This document shows positions 30,142-37,866 of a stretch of 64,000 nucleotides of DNA, one piece after another. The position numbers were made by a program, and so were the translations under genes. The stretch is from Rhodalgimonas zhirmunskyi (GTDB taxonomy: Bacteria > Pseudomonadota > Alphaproteobacteria > Rhodobacterales > Rhodobacteraceae). The stretch is from positions 558,001 through 622,000 of the forward strand of contig JANFFA010000003.1 of assembly GCA_030848925.1 (NCBI GenBank), in the 5' to 3' direction. The first letter of the stretch is position 1. Every line of letters begins with the position of its first letter. Below the pieces are notes generated by a model. That model searched no databases and was not told where the DNA came from. It saw nothing but the letters and a program-made list of their open reading frames with translations.

Positions 30142-31350
30142 CTAGGTCAGACGCGCCACAGCCCCGGCGAGGATACGCAACCCGGTGACGAGATCGCGCT
30201 CGTCGGTGTCCTCTTCGAACACGTGGCTCAGACCGTTGATCGAAGGCACGAACAGCATCGCCACCGGCATGTGCGCGGCGACGTTGCTGGCATCATGCAG
30301 CGCGCCCGATTGCATCGCGCGCCATTTCCCCGGCACTGTGACCTCGGCCGAGGCTTCGAGCGCGGCGCGCAGGTCCTTGTCCATCTCGACCGGCTCCAGC
30401 CCGAGCATCTGACCGAATTCAAGGTCCATTCCGCGCGCCTCGGCCACCTCTTGGGCAGTGGAACGGATGATCCCCTCCATCCGGCACAGCCGATCTGCGT
30501 CGCGGTCGCGCCACTGCATCGAAAAGCTTGCGCGCCCGGGCACGATGGAATGGGCGTTGGGATGCAGCGAGACATGGCCGATGGTCCAGACCGTTTCGGG
30601 TGTGACGATGTTGCGGAAGCGTTCTTCGATCACGGCGTTGAAGGCGGCCAGCGCCTGGAACGCATCGCGGCGCAGGTGCATCGGTGTGGTGCCAGCGTGG
30701 TTCTGTTGGCCGGTCATGGTGATGCGCATGTCGCGGATGCCGACAATGCCGGTGACGACGCCCGCCGCCTCGCCCGCCTCGTCCAGCCATGGACCCTGCT
30801 CGATATGCATTTCGATGAAGCCCGAGAACTGCGCGGGGTCGACGAAATCATGCAGCAAGTGCGCCATCTTCATGCGCGCCTCGACCAGCGGGATGCCGGC
30901 GGGATCGGTCAGCGCATCGGCATCATCAAGCCCCATCGCGCCTGACCAGACGGTGCTTCCGGTGGTGACGCCAAAGCGGCCCTCTTCATCCTGAAACGAG
31001 ACGACCGAGACCGCGGGCCCGCCTGCCTCTCGCGTCGCGCGCGCCACTTCGAGCGCCGCGATCACGCCCAGCGCGCCATCGAGCCAGCCGCCCTCGGGCT
31101 GGCTGTCGGTGTGCGACCCGAGCAGAAGCGAGCGGCCTTCGGCCAGCCCGAACAGGCTTCCCATCGGATCGTAATGTGGTCGAAGACCCGCTTCCTCCAT
31201 CCGCCCGGCCAGCCACTGGCGCGCGGCAATGTCGGCATCCGAGAACGCGGGCCGGACAACGCCGCGCCCGATGCCGCTTGCGCCGAACGTGCGCAACTGG
31301 TGCAGATCGGCCAGAAATCTTTCGGGGTTCACGGGGATTTCGGGGATCAT
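30142..31350 (-). CDS. Zn-dependent M20-family amidase (hydantoinase/carbamoylase type)
   Basis: A 402-residue enzyme of the N-carbamoyl-L-amino-acid hydrolase / allantoate amidohydrolase / beta-ureidopropionase family. Metal-site motifs are [29 protein letters not shown] and, C-terminally, [13 protein letters not shown]. The dimerisation region includes [11 protein letters not shown]. It hydrolyses a carbamoyl or amide C-N bond in an amino-acid or purine-degradation product; the exact substrate is open. The ATG at 31350 has GAAGGAGAG upstream; the frame further upstream crosses the repeat region and is not coding. Confidence 0.88.
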   Translation of the reverse strand: MIPEIPVNPERFLADLHQLRTFGASGIGRGVVRPAFSDADIAARQWLAGRMEEAGLRPHYDPMGSLFGLAEGRSLLLGSHTDSQPEGGWLDGALGVIAALEVARATREAGGPAVSVVSFQDEEGRFGVTTGSTVWSGAMGLDDADALTDPAGIPLVEARMKMAHLLHDFVDPAQFSGFIEMHIEQGPWLDEAGEAAGVVTGIVGIRDMRITMTGQQNHAGTTPMHLRRDAFQALAAFNAVIEERFRNIVTPETVWTIGHVSLHPNAHSIVPGRASFSMQWRDRDADRLCRMEGIIRSTAQEVAEARGMDLEFGQMLGLEPVEMDKDLRAALEASAEVTVPGKWRAMQSGALHDASNVAAHMPVAMLFVPSINGLSHVFEEDTDERDLVTGLRILAGAVARLT

Positions 31351-31411
31351 GGCGCGGCTCTCCTTCGCTTTCTGCACCGGGATACGCCGCTGCGCGACGA
31401 CGGTCAATTTG

Positions 31412-31555
31412 CTGCGCCCCGATGGGCGCGTGTTCGGGTTTCTGCGCCCCGCAGGGCGCGTGTCGGGGGACGGAAGTGGGGCGCTGCCCCACACCCCGGA
31501 GTATTTTTGGGAAAAATGAAAGATGCGCCCGCTTTCATTTTTCCTCAAATACTCC
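31412..31555. repeat. Complex repeat region with long inverted repeat
   Basis: Three structures follow one another. First is a 26-27-bp direct repeat (31412-31438 and 31442-31467, CTGCGCCCCG..GGGCGCGTG type). Second is a palindrome GTGGGGC-GCT-GCCCCAC (31476-31492). Third is a long inverted repeat with arms 31498-31522 and 31532-31555 (GGAGTATTT..GGAAAAATGAAAG). The palindrome plus CACCCCGGAGTATTT matches the element at 28974-29013 in reverse. It fills most of a 285-bp divergent intergenic region, so it is more likely a REP-like element than a terminator. Confidence 0.7.
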
Positions 31556-31635
31556 CGCCGGAGGCGTCCCCCCCTTTCCACGCGCGCCTCGCTCGCCTAC
31601 CAAGGCGGCAACCAAACAAAGGCGAGTCTCGACGA

Positions 31636-32286
31636 ATGGCGGAATTGATCCTTGTAAGGCATGGGCAGGCGAATTCCCATGCGACCGATGAAGAGAGCTA
31701 TGATCGGCTTTCCGATCTTGGCCACCAGCAGGCCGCATGGCTGGGCGAGCATATGCGCGCGACCAACCCACAGTTCGACCGGGTTTTGACTGGCTCTCTT
31801 TCGCGCCAGCAGGAGACGGCCCGCTCGATGGGCTACGATGGGTTCGAAGTGGACGAGCGGCTGGACGAGTTGCAGTACTTTGCTCTGGCCGAGGCGCTGG
31901 AGAGCCAGTTCGGCATTCCCGCGCCGCAGGAACCAACGGAATTCGCAAGGCACCTGCCCGAGGTGATGGACCACTGGAGCCGCGACCTGTTGCCGGGGGT
32001 GCCCGAGCGGTTTGGCGATTTTTCGGCCCGGGTCAACGATCTGGTCAACGAGATTTGCGCCGGGCATGGCCGGGTTCTGGCCGTGACATCGGGCGGGGTG
32101 ATCGGAATGGCGGTGCGTCATATTCTCGACCTGCAGAACGGCGGCTTGTCCAAGATCATGTTGCAGGTGATGAATTCGTCGATGCACCGTGTCGATCATG
32201 TGCACGGCATGACGATGCTGGGCGCGTTCAACGCGGTGCCGCATCTTGATGCCCCTGACCGCGCCCATGCGCGCACTCACGTATAG
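31636..32286 (+). CDS. Histidine phosphatase family protein
   Basis: A 216-residue phosphoglycerate-mutase-like phosphatase. The RHG motif is at the N terminus (LILVRHGQANSH), and the second arginine segment is TGSLSRQQETA. Where most members have a second catalytic His (HGG), this one has VTSGGVIGMAV, so activity may rely on another residue. The substrate is unknown. The ATG at 31636 gives the normal N terminus; the frame is open far upstream through the repeats. The saccharopine dehydrogenase gene starts 9 bp later. Confidence 0.83.
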   Translation: MAELILVRHGQANSHATDEESYDRLSDLGHQQAAWLGEHMRATNPQFDRVLTGSLSRQQETARSMGYDGFEVDERLDELQYFALAEALESQFGIPAPQEPTEFARHLPEVMDHWSRDLLPGVPERFGDFSARVNDLVNEICAGHGRVLAVTSGGVIGMAVRHILDLQNGGLSKIMLQVMNSSMHRVDHVHGMTMLGAFNAVPHLDAPDRAHARTHV

Positions 32287-32295
32287 GAGACGAGG

Positions 32296-33351
32296 ATGAC
32301 CCATCTCTGGCTGCGCGCCGAACAACGCCCCAACGAAGACCGTGTCGGACTGACCCCCGAAGGCGCGAAGGCGCTGATCAACGCCGGGATGCGCGTGACC
32401 GTCGAGGAAAGCCGCACGCGGGCGATCCCGATGCAGGGTTACCGCGATGCCGGTGTCGAAGTCGCGCCCGAGAACAGCTGGCCCGAGGCGCCGCACGATG
32501 CGATCATCTTTGGCCTGAAAGAGCTTCCTGATGATGGGACGCCGCTGCCGCATCGCCACATCATGTTTGGCCATGCCTTCAAGGGGCAGCATTCGGGCAA
32601 GGCACTGCTGAAGCGGTTCAAGGCGGGCGGTGGCACGCTTTACGATCTGGAATACCTTGTCGATGAGCAGGGACGGCGCGTGGCCGCGTTTGGCTATTGG
32701 GCCGGGTATGCCGGGGCGGCGGTAACGATCAAGGCATGGGTGGCGCAGCAGCATGGCGGGCAATGCGGCCCGGTACATGCCTATCCCGGCAAGGATGCGC
32801 TATTGGCCGAGTTGCGCGCCGATCTGGACGCCACCGGCAAACCGCGCCCCGACGCCATCGTCATCGGTGCGTTGGGCCGGGTCGGCACCGGCGCGGCGGA
32901 CCTGTGCGAGGCGCTGGGGGTCGAGGTGACCAAGTGGGACATGGCCGAGACCGCCCATGGCGGCCCCTTCCCCGAGATTCTGGATCATGACCTGTTCTTT
33001 AACTGCATCTTCGCGCGCCCCGGCACGCCGGTTTTCGTGCCGCGCGAAGCCTTGGGAGCAAAGCGCAGCCTGACCGCAATCGGCGATATCGCCTGCGACC
33101 CGGACAGCGATTACAACCCGGTGCCGATCTATTCCGAGGCGACCACATGGGAGGAACCGGTGGTGCGCACCTATGAGGCGCCGCCGCTCGACGTGATGGC
33201 GATCGACAACCTGCCCTCGATGTTGCCGGTCGAAAGCTCTCAGGATTACGCCGCCCAGCTTCTGCCCTCGCTCAAGACGCTGAGCGATCTGGACAGCGGT
33301 GTCTGGGGCCGGGCCGAGGCGGAATTCAAGAAACATATCAAGGAGGTATGA
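32296..33351 (+). CDS. Saccharopine dehydrogenase, lysine-forming type (LYS1-like)
   Basis: A 351-residue NAD(P)-binding oxidoreductase of the AlaDH/PNT-like saccharopine dehydrogenase family. The N-terminal part has LRAEQRPNEDRVGLTPEGAK, the middle has the Rossmann motif VIGALGRVGTGAADLCEALG, and the end has DVMAIDNLPSMLPVESSQDY. It interconverts saccharopine with lysine and 2-oxoglutarate. With the next gene, 4 bp downstream, it forms a two-step saccharopine route that can run toward lysine breakdown or synthesis; breakdown is more usual for bacteria with DAP-pathway lysine synthesis. Confidence 0.87.
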   Translation: MTHLWLRAEQRPNEDRVGLTPEGAKALINAGMRVTVEESRTRAIPMQGYRDAGVEVAPENSWPEAPHDAIIFGLKELPDDGTPLPHRHIMFGHAFKGQHSGKALLKRFKAGGGTLYDLEYLVDEQGRRVAAFGYWAGYAGAAVTIKAWVAQQHGGQCGPVHAYPGKDALLAELRADLDATGKPRPDAIVIGALGRVGTGAADLCEALGVEVTKWDMAETAHGGPFPEILDHDLFFNCIFARPGTPVFVPREALGAKRSLTAIGDIACDPDSDYNPVPIYSEATTWEEPVVRTYEAPPLDVMAIDNLPSMLPVESSQDYAAQLLPSLKTLSDLDSGVWGRAEAEFKKHIKEV

Positions 33352-33355
33352 ACCC

Positions 33356-34483
33356 ATGACCATTCACTGGTGCGGCACTGGCCTGTCATCCATTCCCGGC
33401 CTGCGCCGCCTTCTGGAAGAGGGCCAGCCCGTTGTTGTCTGGAACCGCACGCCCGAAAAGGCCCGCGAGGCGGTGGGCGATCTGGCCAAGGACATCCGGC
33501 CGTTTTCGCTGGAGGCGCTGAGCGAGGCGCTGGAACCCGGCGACGTCGCGGTTTCGATGCTGCCCGGCGACTGGCACGTTGCGATTGCCGAGGCCTGCCT
33601 AGCCAAGGGCGCGCATTTCGTGTCGTCCTCTTACATCTCGCCCGAGATGCGGGCGCTGGACGCGGCGGCGCGGGACAAGGGGCTGAGCTTCGTCAACGAG
33701 GTCGGGCTCGATCCGGGGATCGATCATTTGATGGCGCATAAGCTGGTTGAAGAATATCGCGCCTCGGACGCTTATGACGCCGGGAACGAGATTTCGTTCC
33801 TGTCCTATTGCGGCGGTGTGCCCAAGATCGCCAACGCGTTCCGTTACAAGTTCTCGTGGGCGCCGGCGGGGGTGTTGAAGGCGCTACGCTCGCCGTCGCG
33901 TTCGATCCGCAATTTCGCGGAACTGAACGTGAGCAAGCCTTGGGATGCGATCAGCACCTATACCGCGCCGCTGCCCACTGCGGAAGATTTCGAGGTTTAT
34001 CCCAACCGTGACAGCCTTCCCTTCATCGAGCAGTATCATTTCGCGCCGGAATGGAAGGTGCGGGATTTCGTGCGTGGCACGCTGCGCCTGAATGGTTGGG
34101 CCGATGCGTGGTCGGATATTTTCGCCGAGGTGGGCACCGCCAGCGACGCGCGGATCGAAGAGATCGCGGCGAAGCTGCTGGCCGAGAACGCCTATGAAGA
34201 GGATGAGCCGGATCGCGTGATCCTGTGCGTTTCGCTCAAGGCCGAGCGCGATGGCGAGACCAAATGGCACAAGACCTATGTCATGGACGCCTGGGGCGAT
34301 GCGCGCGGCACGGCGATGGCGCGGCTGGTGTCGGTGCCGGTGTCGCTGGCGATTAAATCGGTTCTGGCGCGCGAGATCCCTGCCGGGGTGAGCGCGGCGC
34401 CGTCCGATCCAAAGCTGGTCGAGGCGTGGCTGGGCGAGATCGATACGCTGGCGCAGCATATGCAGATCGTCGACGAGGCCTGA
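33356..34483 (+). CDS. Saccharopine dehydrogenase family protein (LYS9-like, glutamate-forming)
   Basis: A 375-residue protein with an N-terminal Rossmann domain (CGTGLSSIPGLRRLLEEGQ) and a C-terminal catalytic domain containing LDPGIDHLMAHKLVEE, the hallmark of saccharopine reductase/dehydrogenase (LDPGI-DH). It would interconvert saccharopine with glutamate and 2-aminoadipate semialdehyde. The ATG at 33356 follows AAGGAGGT, which overlaps the end of the preceding gene. A strong terminator follows. Confidence 0.85.
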   Translation: MTIHWCGTGLSSIPGLRRLLEEGQPVVVWNRTPEKAREAVGDLAKDIRPFSLEALSEALEPGDVAVSMLPGDWHVAIAEACLAKGAHFVSSSYISPEMRALDAAARDKGLSFVNEVGLDPGIDHLMAHKLVEEYRASDAYDAGNEISFLSYCGGVPKIANAFRYKFSWAPAGVLKALRSPSRSIRNFAELNVSKPWDAISTYTAPLPTAEDFEVYPNRDSLPFIEQYHFAPEWKVRDFVRGTLRLNGWADAWSDIFAEVGTASDARIEEIAAKLLAENAYEEDEPDRVILCVSLKAERDGETKWHKTYVMDAWGDARGTAMARLVSVPVSLAIKSVLAREIPAGVSAAPSDPKLVEAWLGEIDTLAQHMQIVDEA

Positions 34484-34500
34484 ACCAAGGCCCCCTGAAT

Positions 34501-34534
34501 AAAATGCGCCCCGGGGTTGTCCCCGGGGCGTTTT
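34501..34534. terminator. Bidirectional intrinsic terminator
   Basis: A perfect 10-bp stem CGCCCCGGGG (34507-34516) / CCCCGGGGCG (34521-34530) with loop TTGT. It is followed by TTTT on the plus strand and preceded by AAAAT (T run on the minus strand). It ends the saccharopine operon and, from the other side, the small secreted protein gene at 34569. Confidence 0.9.
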
Positions 34535-34568
34535 GCGTTGCGCGGGCGATGCCCTGCGCGATCCGTGA

Positions 34569-34826
34569 TCAGCGGCCGCCGCGCGGTCCGAGTGCGTCGG
34601 TCGCCGGAGCGTCATCGGTAAAGATCGTGACCTTGCGCACGCCTTCGACGCGAAAATCGCTCGACGGGCCGGCGGTTTCATTTTCGGTCGAGACGAACTT
34701 GGCCTGACCTTCGGTCAGTTTCGCGGGGGTGTCGTTGTATTGATCCTGATATGTGTAGTCAGCCGAGGCTGCGGTGGCGGTCATCAGGGCGGCTACGGCG
34801 CCGAGCGTTGCGATCTTCAGTTTCAT
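34569..34826 (-). CDS. Small secreted GPRG-motif protein, copy A
   Basis: An 85-residue exported protein. Its signal peptide (MKLKIATLGAVAALMTATAASA) is cleaved to give a 63-residue polar mature protein starting DYTYQDQY. The mature part carries the motif AGPSSDFRVEGVRKVTIF and ends in ALGPRGGR. It is a close paralogue of the next gene and shares the motif with the third. There are no cysteines. I do not recognise the family or its function. The Shine-Dalgarno AGGAGAG is followed by a run of A before ATG, identical in copy B. Confidence 0.82.
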   Translation of the reverse strand: MKLKIATLGAVAALMTATAASADYTYQDQYNDTPAKLTEGQAKFVSTENETAGPSSDFRVEGVRKVTIFTDDAPATDALGPRGGR

Positions 34827-34902
34827 TTTTTCTCTCCTATGCCCTTCGAGGGCGTCATGGCGTCATATTGTGCACGGCGCTTGCCGCGCGGATGGGGTGG
34901 AA

Positions 34903-35160
34903 TTAGCGGCCGCCGCGCGGGCCGAGTGCATCAGCAGTCATGTCGCTGCCCGAGAACACGGTGAACTGGCGCACGCCTTCGACGCTGAAATCGGACGAGG
35001 GGCCAGCGGGTTCATTCGAGATCGAGACCAGCTTTGCTTCGCCTGTGGTCGTCCCGTTCAGGTTGGTCATGTACTGGTCCTGATAGGTGTAGTCAGCCGA
35101 AGCTGCGGTGGCGGTCATCAGGGCTGCTGCGGTGCCGAGCGTTGCGATCATCAGTTTCAT
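34903..35160 (-). CDS. Small secreted GPRG-motif protein, copy B
   Basis: An 85-residue exported protein. The signal peptide (MKLMIATLGTAAALMTATAASA) and first mature residues DYTYQDQY are the same as copy A. The motif reads AGPSSDFSVEGVRQFTVF and the end is ALGPRGGR. The ATG at 35160 has AGGAGAGAAAAA upstream; the frame is open to 35646 but only this start gives a signal peptide. It lies 76 bp from copy A on the same strand and likely arose with it by tandem duplication. Function unknown. Confidence 0.82.
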   Translation of the reverse strand: MKLMIATLGTAAALMTATAASADYTYQDQYMTNLNGTTTGEAKLVSISNEPAGPSSDFSVEGVRQFTVFSGSDMTADALGPRGGR

Positions 35161-35678
35161 TTTTTCTCTCCTGTGCCCGAAGGCAATTTGTGTTTGGGTC
35201 CGACCGCCGGGGTCTGTGGTGGTCGTTGTGAAACCAATCTGGGGAGGGGAAAATAATTTACAAATCACGCGCGAAAACCAGAACGTGAGCGGCAGAAACA
35301 TTTGCGTTAAAGTGCTGAGATCACAGGTCGAATTCGTAAGTTTCCACTTATTTTGCAGCCATTGATCATGTCTGACCCGGGGGCGAAAATTGTGCGTCAG
35401 GGGGGCTTGTAAAGGCCTGTGCAAGGGGTCGGATCGGTGCCGATTTGAGGGCGCGCACAACCCGATCACAACGGCTTGTTGGAACCCGGTGGTTTGTTTC
35501 AGGAAATGGGTGGAACCGGCGGCCCAAAAGACCCGGTTTTGCCACCGGTGGGTGGTAAAAAAGCAAGAATTGGCGTCGTTCCTTGGCGCCGGAAGGGTGC
35601 GGAAACGAAAAAGCCCCGGGGCGCGAACCCCGGGGCCTTGGATCAATGCGCGGCTCTCAAGCCGGGCAATGCGGTAGA
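35161..35678. other. Intergenic region between GPRG-motif copies B and C
   Basis: About 518 bp. It contains the terminator of copy C (35608-35636) and, on its left side, the promoter region of copy B. The stretch 35250-35350 is more AT-rich than its surroundings, as expected near a promoter. No further gene, tRNA or small RNA could be supported. Confidence 0.4.
35608..35636 (-). terminator. Intrinsic terminator after GPRG-motif copy C
   Basis: Read on the minus strand: stem GCCCCGGGG, loop TTCGCG, stem CCCCGGGGC, then TTTTT. Plus-strand arms are 35613-35621 and 35628-35636, with A5 at 35608-35612. It lies 42 bp after the stop of copy C. Confidence 0.9.
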
Positions 35679-36173
35679 TCAGGAACCGCGCGGGCCGTTG
35701 GCGGTGTCGCTCTCGCCTTCAAACACGCTTTCCTTACGCACGCCATTGACGCGGTAGTCGGTCGAGGGGCTGGCTGCGTCGCCGGCGGTCGACTCGTATT
35801 CGGTCTGACCCATGGTTTCCTTTTCATTCATCCGCTCGCCGCGCGGGCCATTGGTGCTGGGGTCAATCTGCTGCTCACCCGACGTGCTCAAGATGTAGAA
35901 GCTGCTGCCGGTCATGGCATTGGCTTCGCCACGCGGGCCATTGGCCGATTTGTCGTCCTTGCCAAACACGGTTTCCTTGCGGACGCCATCGACGCGGTAG
36001 TCGGTCGAAGGGCTGGCCGCGTTGTCGGCGGTCGATTCATATTGGGTCTGGCCAGTCGTGCTTTGCTGCATCATGTCGGCGCCACGGGGGCCATTCGCGG
36101 TGGTCTCGGCGAAAGCGGCGGTCGAGGTCATCAGGGCAGCAATGGTACCGATGGTTGCAATAGTGCGGGTCAT
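35679..36173 (-). CDS. Secreted GPRG-motif protein, copy C with internal repeats
   Basis: A 164-residue exported protein with signal peptide MTRTIATIGTIAALMTSTAAFA. The mature part holds two near-identical 42-residue modules at 41-82 (GQTQYESTADNAASPSTDYR onward) and 122-163 (GQTEYESTAGDAASPSTDYR onward). Each contains V-D/N-GVRKE-T/S-VF. GPRG occurs four times (28-31, 79-82, 109-112, 160-163), always after Asn. The middle part (85-108) is unique. The motif is shared with copies A and B. No cysteine, no known domain; a cell-surface or periplasmic role is inferred only from export. Confidence 0.82.
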   Translation of the reverse strand: MTRTIATIGTIAALMTSTAAFAETTANGPRGADMMQQSTTGQTQYESTADNAASPSTDYRVDGVRKETVFGKDDKSANGPRGEANAMTGSSFYILSTSGEQQIDPSTNGPRGERMNEKETMGQTEYESTAGDAASPSTDYRVNGVRKESVFEGESDTANGPRGS

Positions 36174-36536
36174 ATTCGTTACTCCTTAGTTCGTTCAGAC
36201 GATCATCGTCTTGTCGGGGAGCCAACACCGCCCCGAGCGGAAACGTTCCGAAGTAATTTCGATCAATGCAGGCCCGATGACGCGAAACGCGGCTTTTGAT
36301 TTAGGGATGCGCGGACCGGCCAGAAAGCAGGTATTTCCTTATTTTATTGGCGCAATTAGCGCCATTAAAGCCGCGTCTTGCGGATAAGCCACGCCGCGTG
36401 GAAGGGTGCCAAAATAAACGTGAACTCGGCGTGAGCGCCGGGAAAACGGGCATCGGCGCAGCCAAATACGCCCCGGCCAAGGCCCGGTTTGGAAAATCTG
36501 AAGCTGTGAAATAGGCTGTGAGGGGTGCCGTGCGGC
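36174..36536. other. Intergenic region upstream of GPRG-motif copy C
   Basis: About 363 bp with no gene. A perfect inverted repeat CGGAA-ACG-TTCCG (36238-36250) lies 65 bp before the copy C start and could be an operator. A small hairpin TGGCGC-AATTA-GCGCCA sits at 36348-36364. The stretch around 36320-36370 is AT-rich. The right end carries the 3-prime flank of the DUF3775 gene. Confidence 0.4.
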
Positions 36537-36863
36537 TCAGCCCCGGCGCATCAGATCATCTTCATCATCCGAGGCAGAGAGGCCCAGCTCTTCGAGGCCG
36601 TTTTCAAGATGATCGGACAGATGCGGCGTACCGATAAGGTAATCGGCAGTCGGAGTCGTCGCTTCGGCAAGCGCGGTGCGCTTGGCTTCTTCGATCTCAT
36701 CCGCGGTAAAGCTTTCGCGCCCGATCCACATCACTGCGACAAGGCTGGCCTGTTCTTCTTCGGTCAGCCGGTCGATGAAGCCGCGCAATTCGCCTTCGGC
36801 CCGGTCAAGCTCACGCGCCATCAGGATGACCTGCGCCACCTTGTGAACAGAAATATCCAGCAT
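36537..36863 (-). CDS. DUF3775 domain-containing protein
   Basis: A 108-residue acidic protein starting MLDISVHKVAQVILMARELD, resembling the DUF3775 family. It is predicted mostly helical, with an acidic tail (SASDDEDDLMRRG). The role is unknown. The ATG at 36863 follows GAGGAG at 8-bp spacing; the frame upstream has no coding character. It is divergent from the Crp/Fnr regulator gene, 280 bp away. Confidence 0.75.
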   Translation of the reverse strand: MLDISVHKVAQVILMARELDRAEGELRGFIDRLTEEEQASLVAVMWIGRESFTADEIEEAKRTALAEATTPTADYLIGTPHLSDHLENGLEELGLSASDDEDDLMRRG

Positions 36864-37143
36864 CGGAACCGCTCCTCTTGGGCCCGGCATGGCGGGCGGT
36901 TTCATAGTCCGGGGCAGTTTGCCCGAAACTTTCAGCGCCCGCCAGCCCAACCTTGCCCGTAGTCGTGCCGTCGCGCTGAATTTCAACCGCTTAGAAGGCC
37001 CTGACCGTGACGTTTTCCAGCAGGACCCGGCGGTGCAGGAACAGCAATATTTCGCCTTTTGATTGATTGACACCTCTGGACGCGGGCGGCCCATAAGTGC
37101 CACTGATAAAGGAGGTGGAGACGGAGTGAGGACCGAGGGAACA

Positions 37144-37866
37144 ATGGTGGCAATGCGCGAAAAGGATCGCCAGATCGCGGCGGAGAGCCTTCTTCTGGAG
37201 AAGTTGCCCGGCGATCTGAAGGACACGCTGATCGCCAATGCCCATGCGCTGGAATTCGATCGTGGGGCGACGATTTTCTTGCAGGGGGAGCGCGCGCGCG
37301 CGATCTATATCGTTGCCGAAGGCTGGGTGAAGCTCTACCGGATTTCGCCCAGCGGTTCCGAAGCGATCGTCGGCGTGTTCACCAGAGGGCGTAGTTTCGG
37401 AGAGGCGGTGGCCTTTCATGACAACGTTTATCCCGTGTCGGCCGAGGCGGCGACCTATTGCCGTGTGATCCGCATTGATGCGTCCATTTTCATTCGGATG
37501 ATCCGCGAGAACCACGAGATGGCGCTGGCGATCCTTTCGGCGACCTTCACCCATCTGCATTCGCTGGTCGCACAGGTCGAGGCGCTGAAGGCCCGCACCG
37601 GGGCGCAGCGCGTTGCGGAATTCCTGCTTGAACTGTGTGATTGCGATCACGACGATTGCGACGGGTCCTGCACGGTGCGCCTGCCCTATGACAAGGTGCT
37701 GATCGCGGGGCGCCTTGGCATGAAGCCCGAGAGCCTGAGCCGGGCGTTCGGCAAGTTGAAAACCCTGGGGGTCAATGTGACCCGCGAAACGGCCGAGATC
37801 AACGATCTGGCGGTGCTGCGCGACTACGCCGAGGACGATCCGGCCAACGCATGGAGCAAGCCATGA
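37144..37866 (+). CDS. Crp/Fnr-family regulator of denitrification (Dnr/Nnr-like)
   Basis: A 240-residue regulator: cNMP-binding-type effector domain (about 15-130), dimer helix (about 130-155) and C-terminal helix-turn-helix (LIAGRLGMKPESLSRAFGKL, about 186-205). It lacks the N-terminal Cys cluster of oxygen-sensing FNR. A Cys set C165-x-C167-x4-C172-x3-C176 sits just before the helix-turn-helix. The location beside nor and the two FNR/NNR-type boxes suggest it senses NO and activates nor and nir; this is inference. The start at 37144 follows GAGGGAACA; a GTG 18 bp upstream is possible. Confidence 0.82.
   Translation: MVAMREKDRQIAAESLLLEKLPGDLKDTLIANAHALEFDRGATIFLQGERARAIYIVAEGWVKLYRISPSGSEAIVGVFTRGRSFGEAVAFHDNVYPVSAEAATYCRVIRIDASIFIRMIRENHEMALAILSATFTHLHSLVAQVEALKARTGAQRVAEFLLELCDCDHDDCDGSCTVRLPYDKVLIAGRLGMKPESLSRAFGKLKTLGVNVTRETAEINDLAVLRDYAEDDPANAWSKP

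Noticed and set aside
36220-36250. GGAAC..GTT as an extracytoplasmic sigma factor promoter for GPRG copy C
   Set aside because: The spacing is about 18 bp, longer than the usual 16-17, and the GGAAC is part of a perfect palindrome, so an operator is equally likely.
37059-37072. TTGATTGATTGACA before the Crp/Fnr gene as a possible FNR box
   Set aside because: The second half does not match ATCAA or GTCAA in dyad symmetry; it is a tandem TTGA repeat only.
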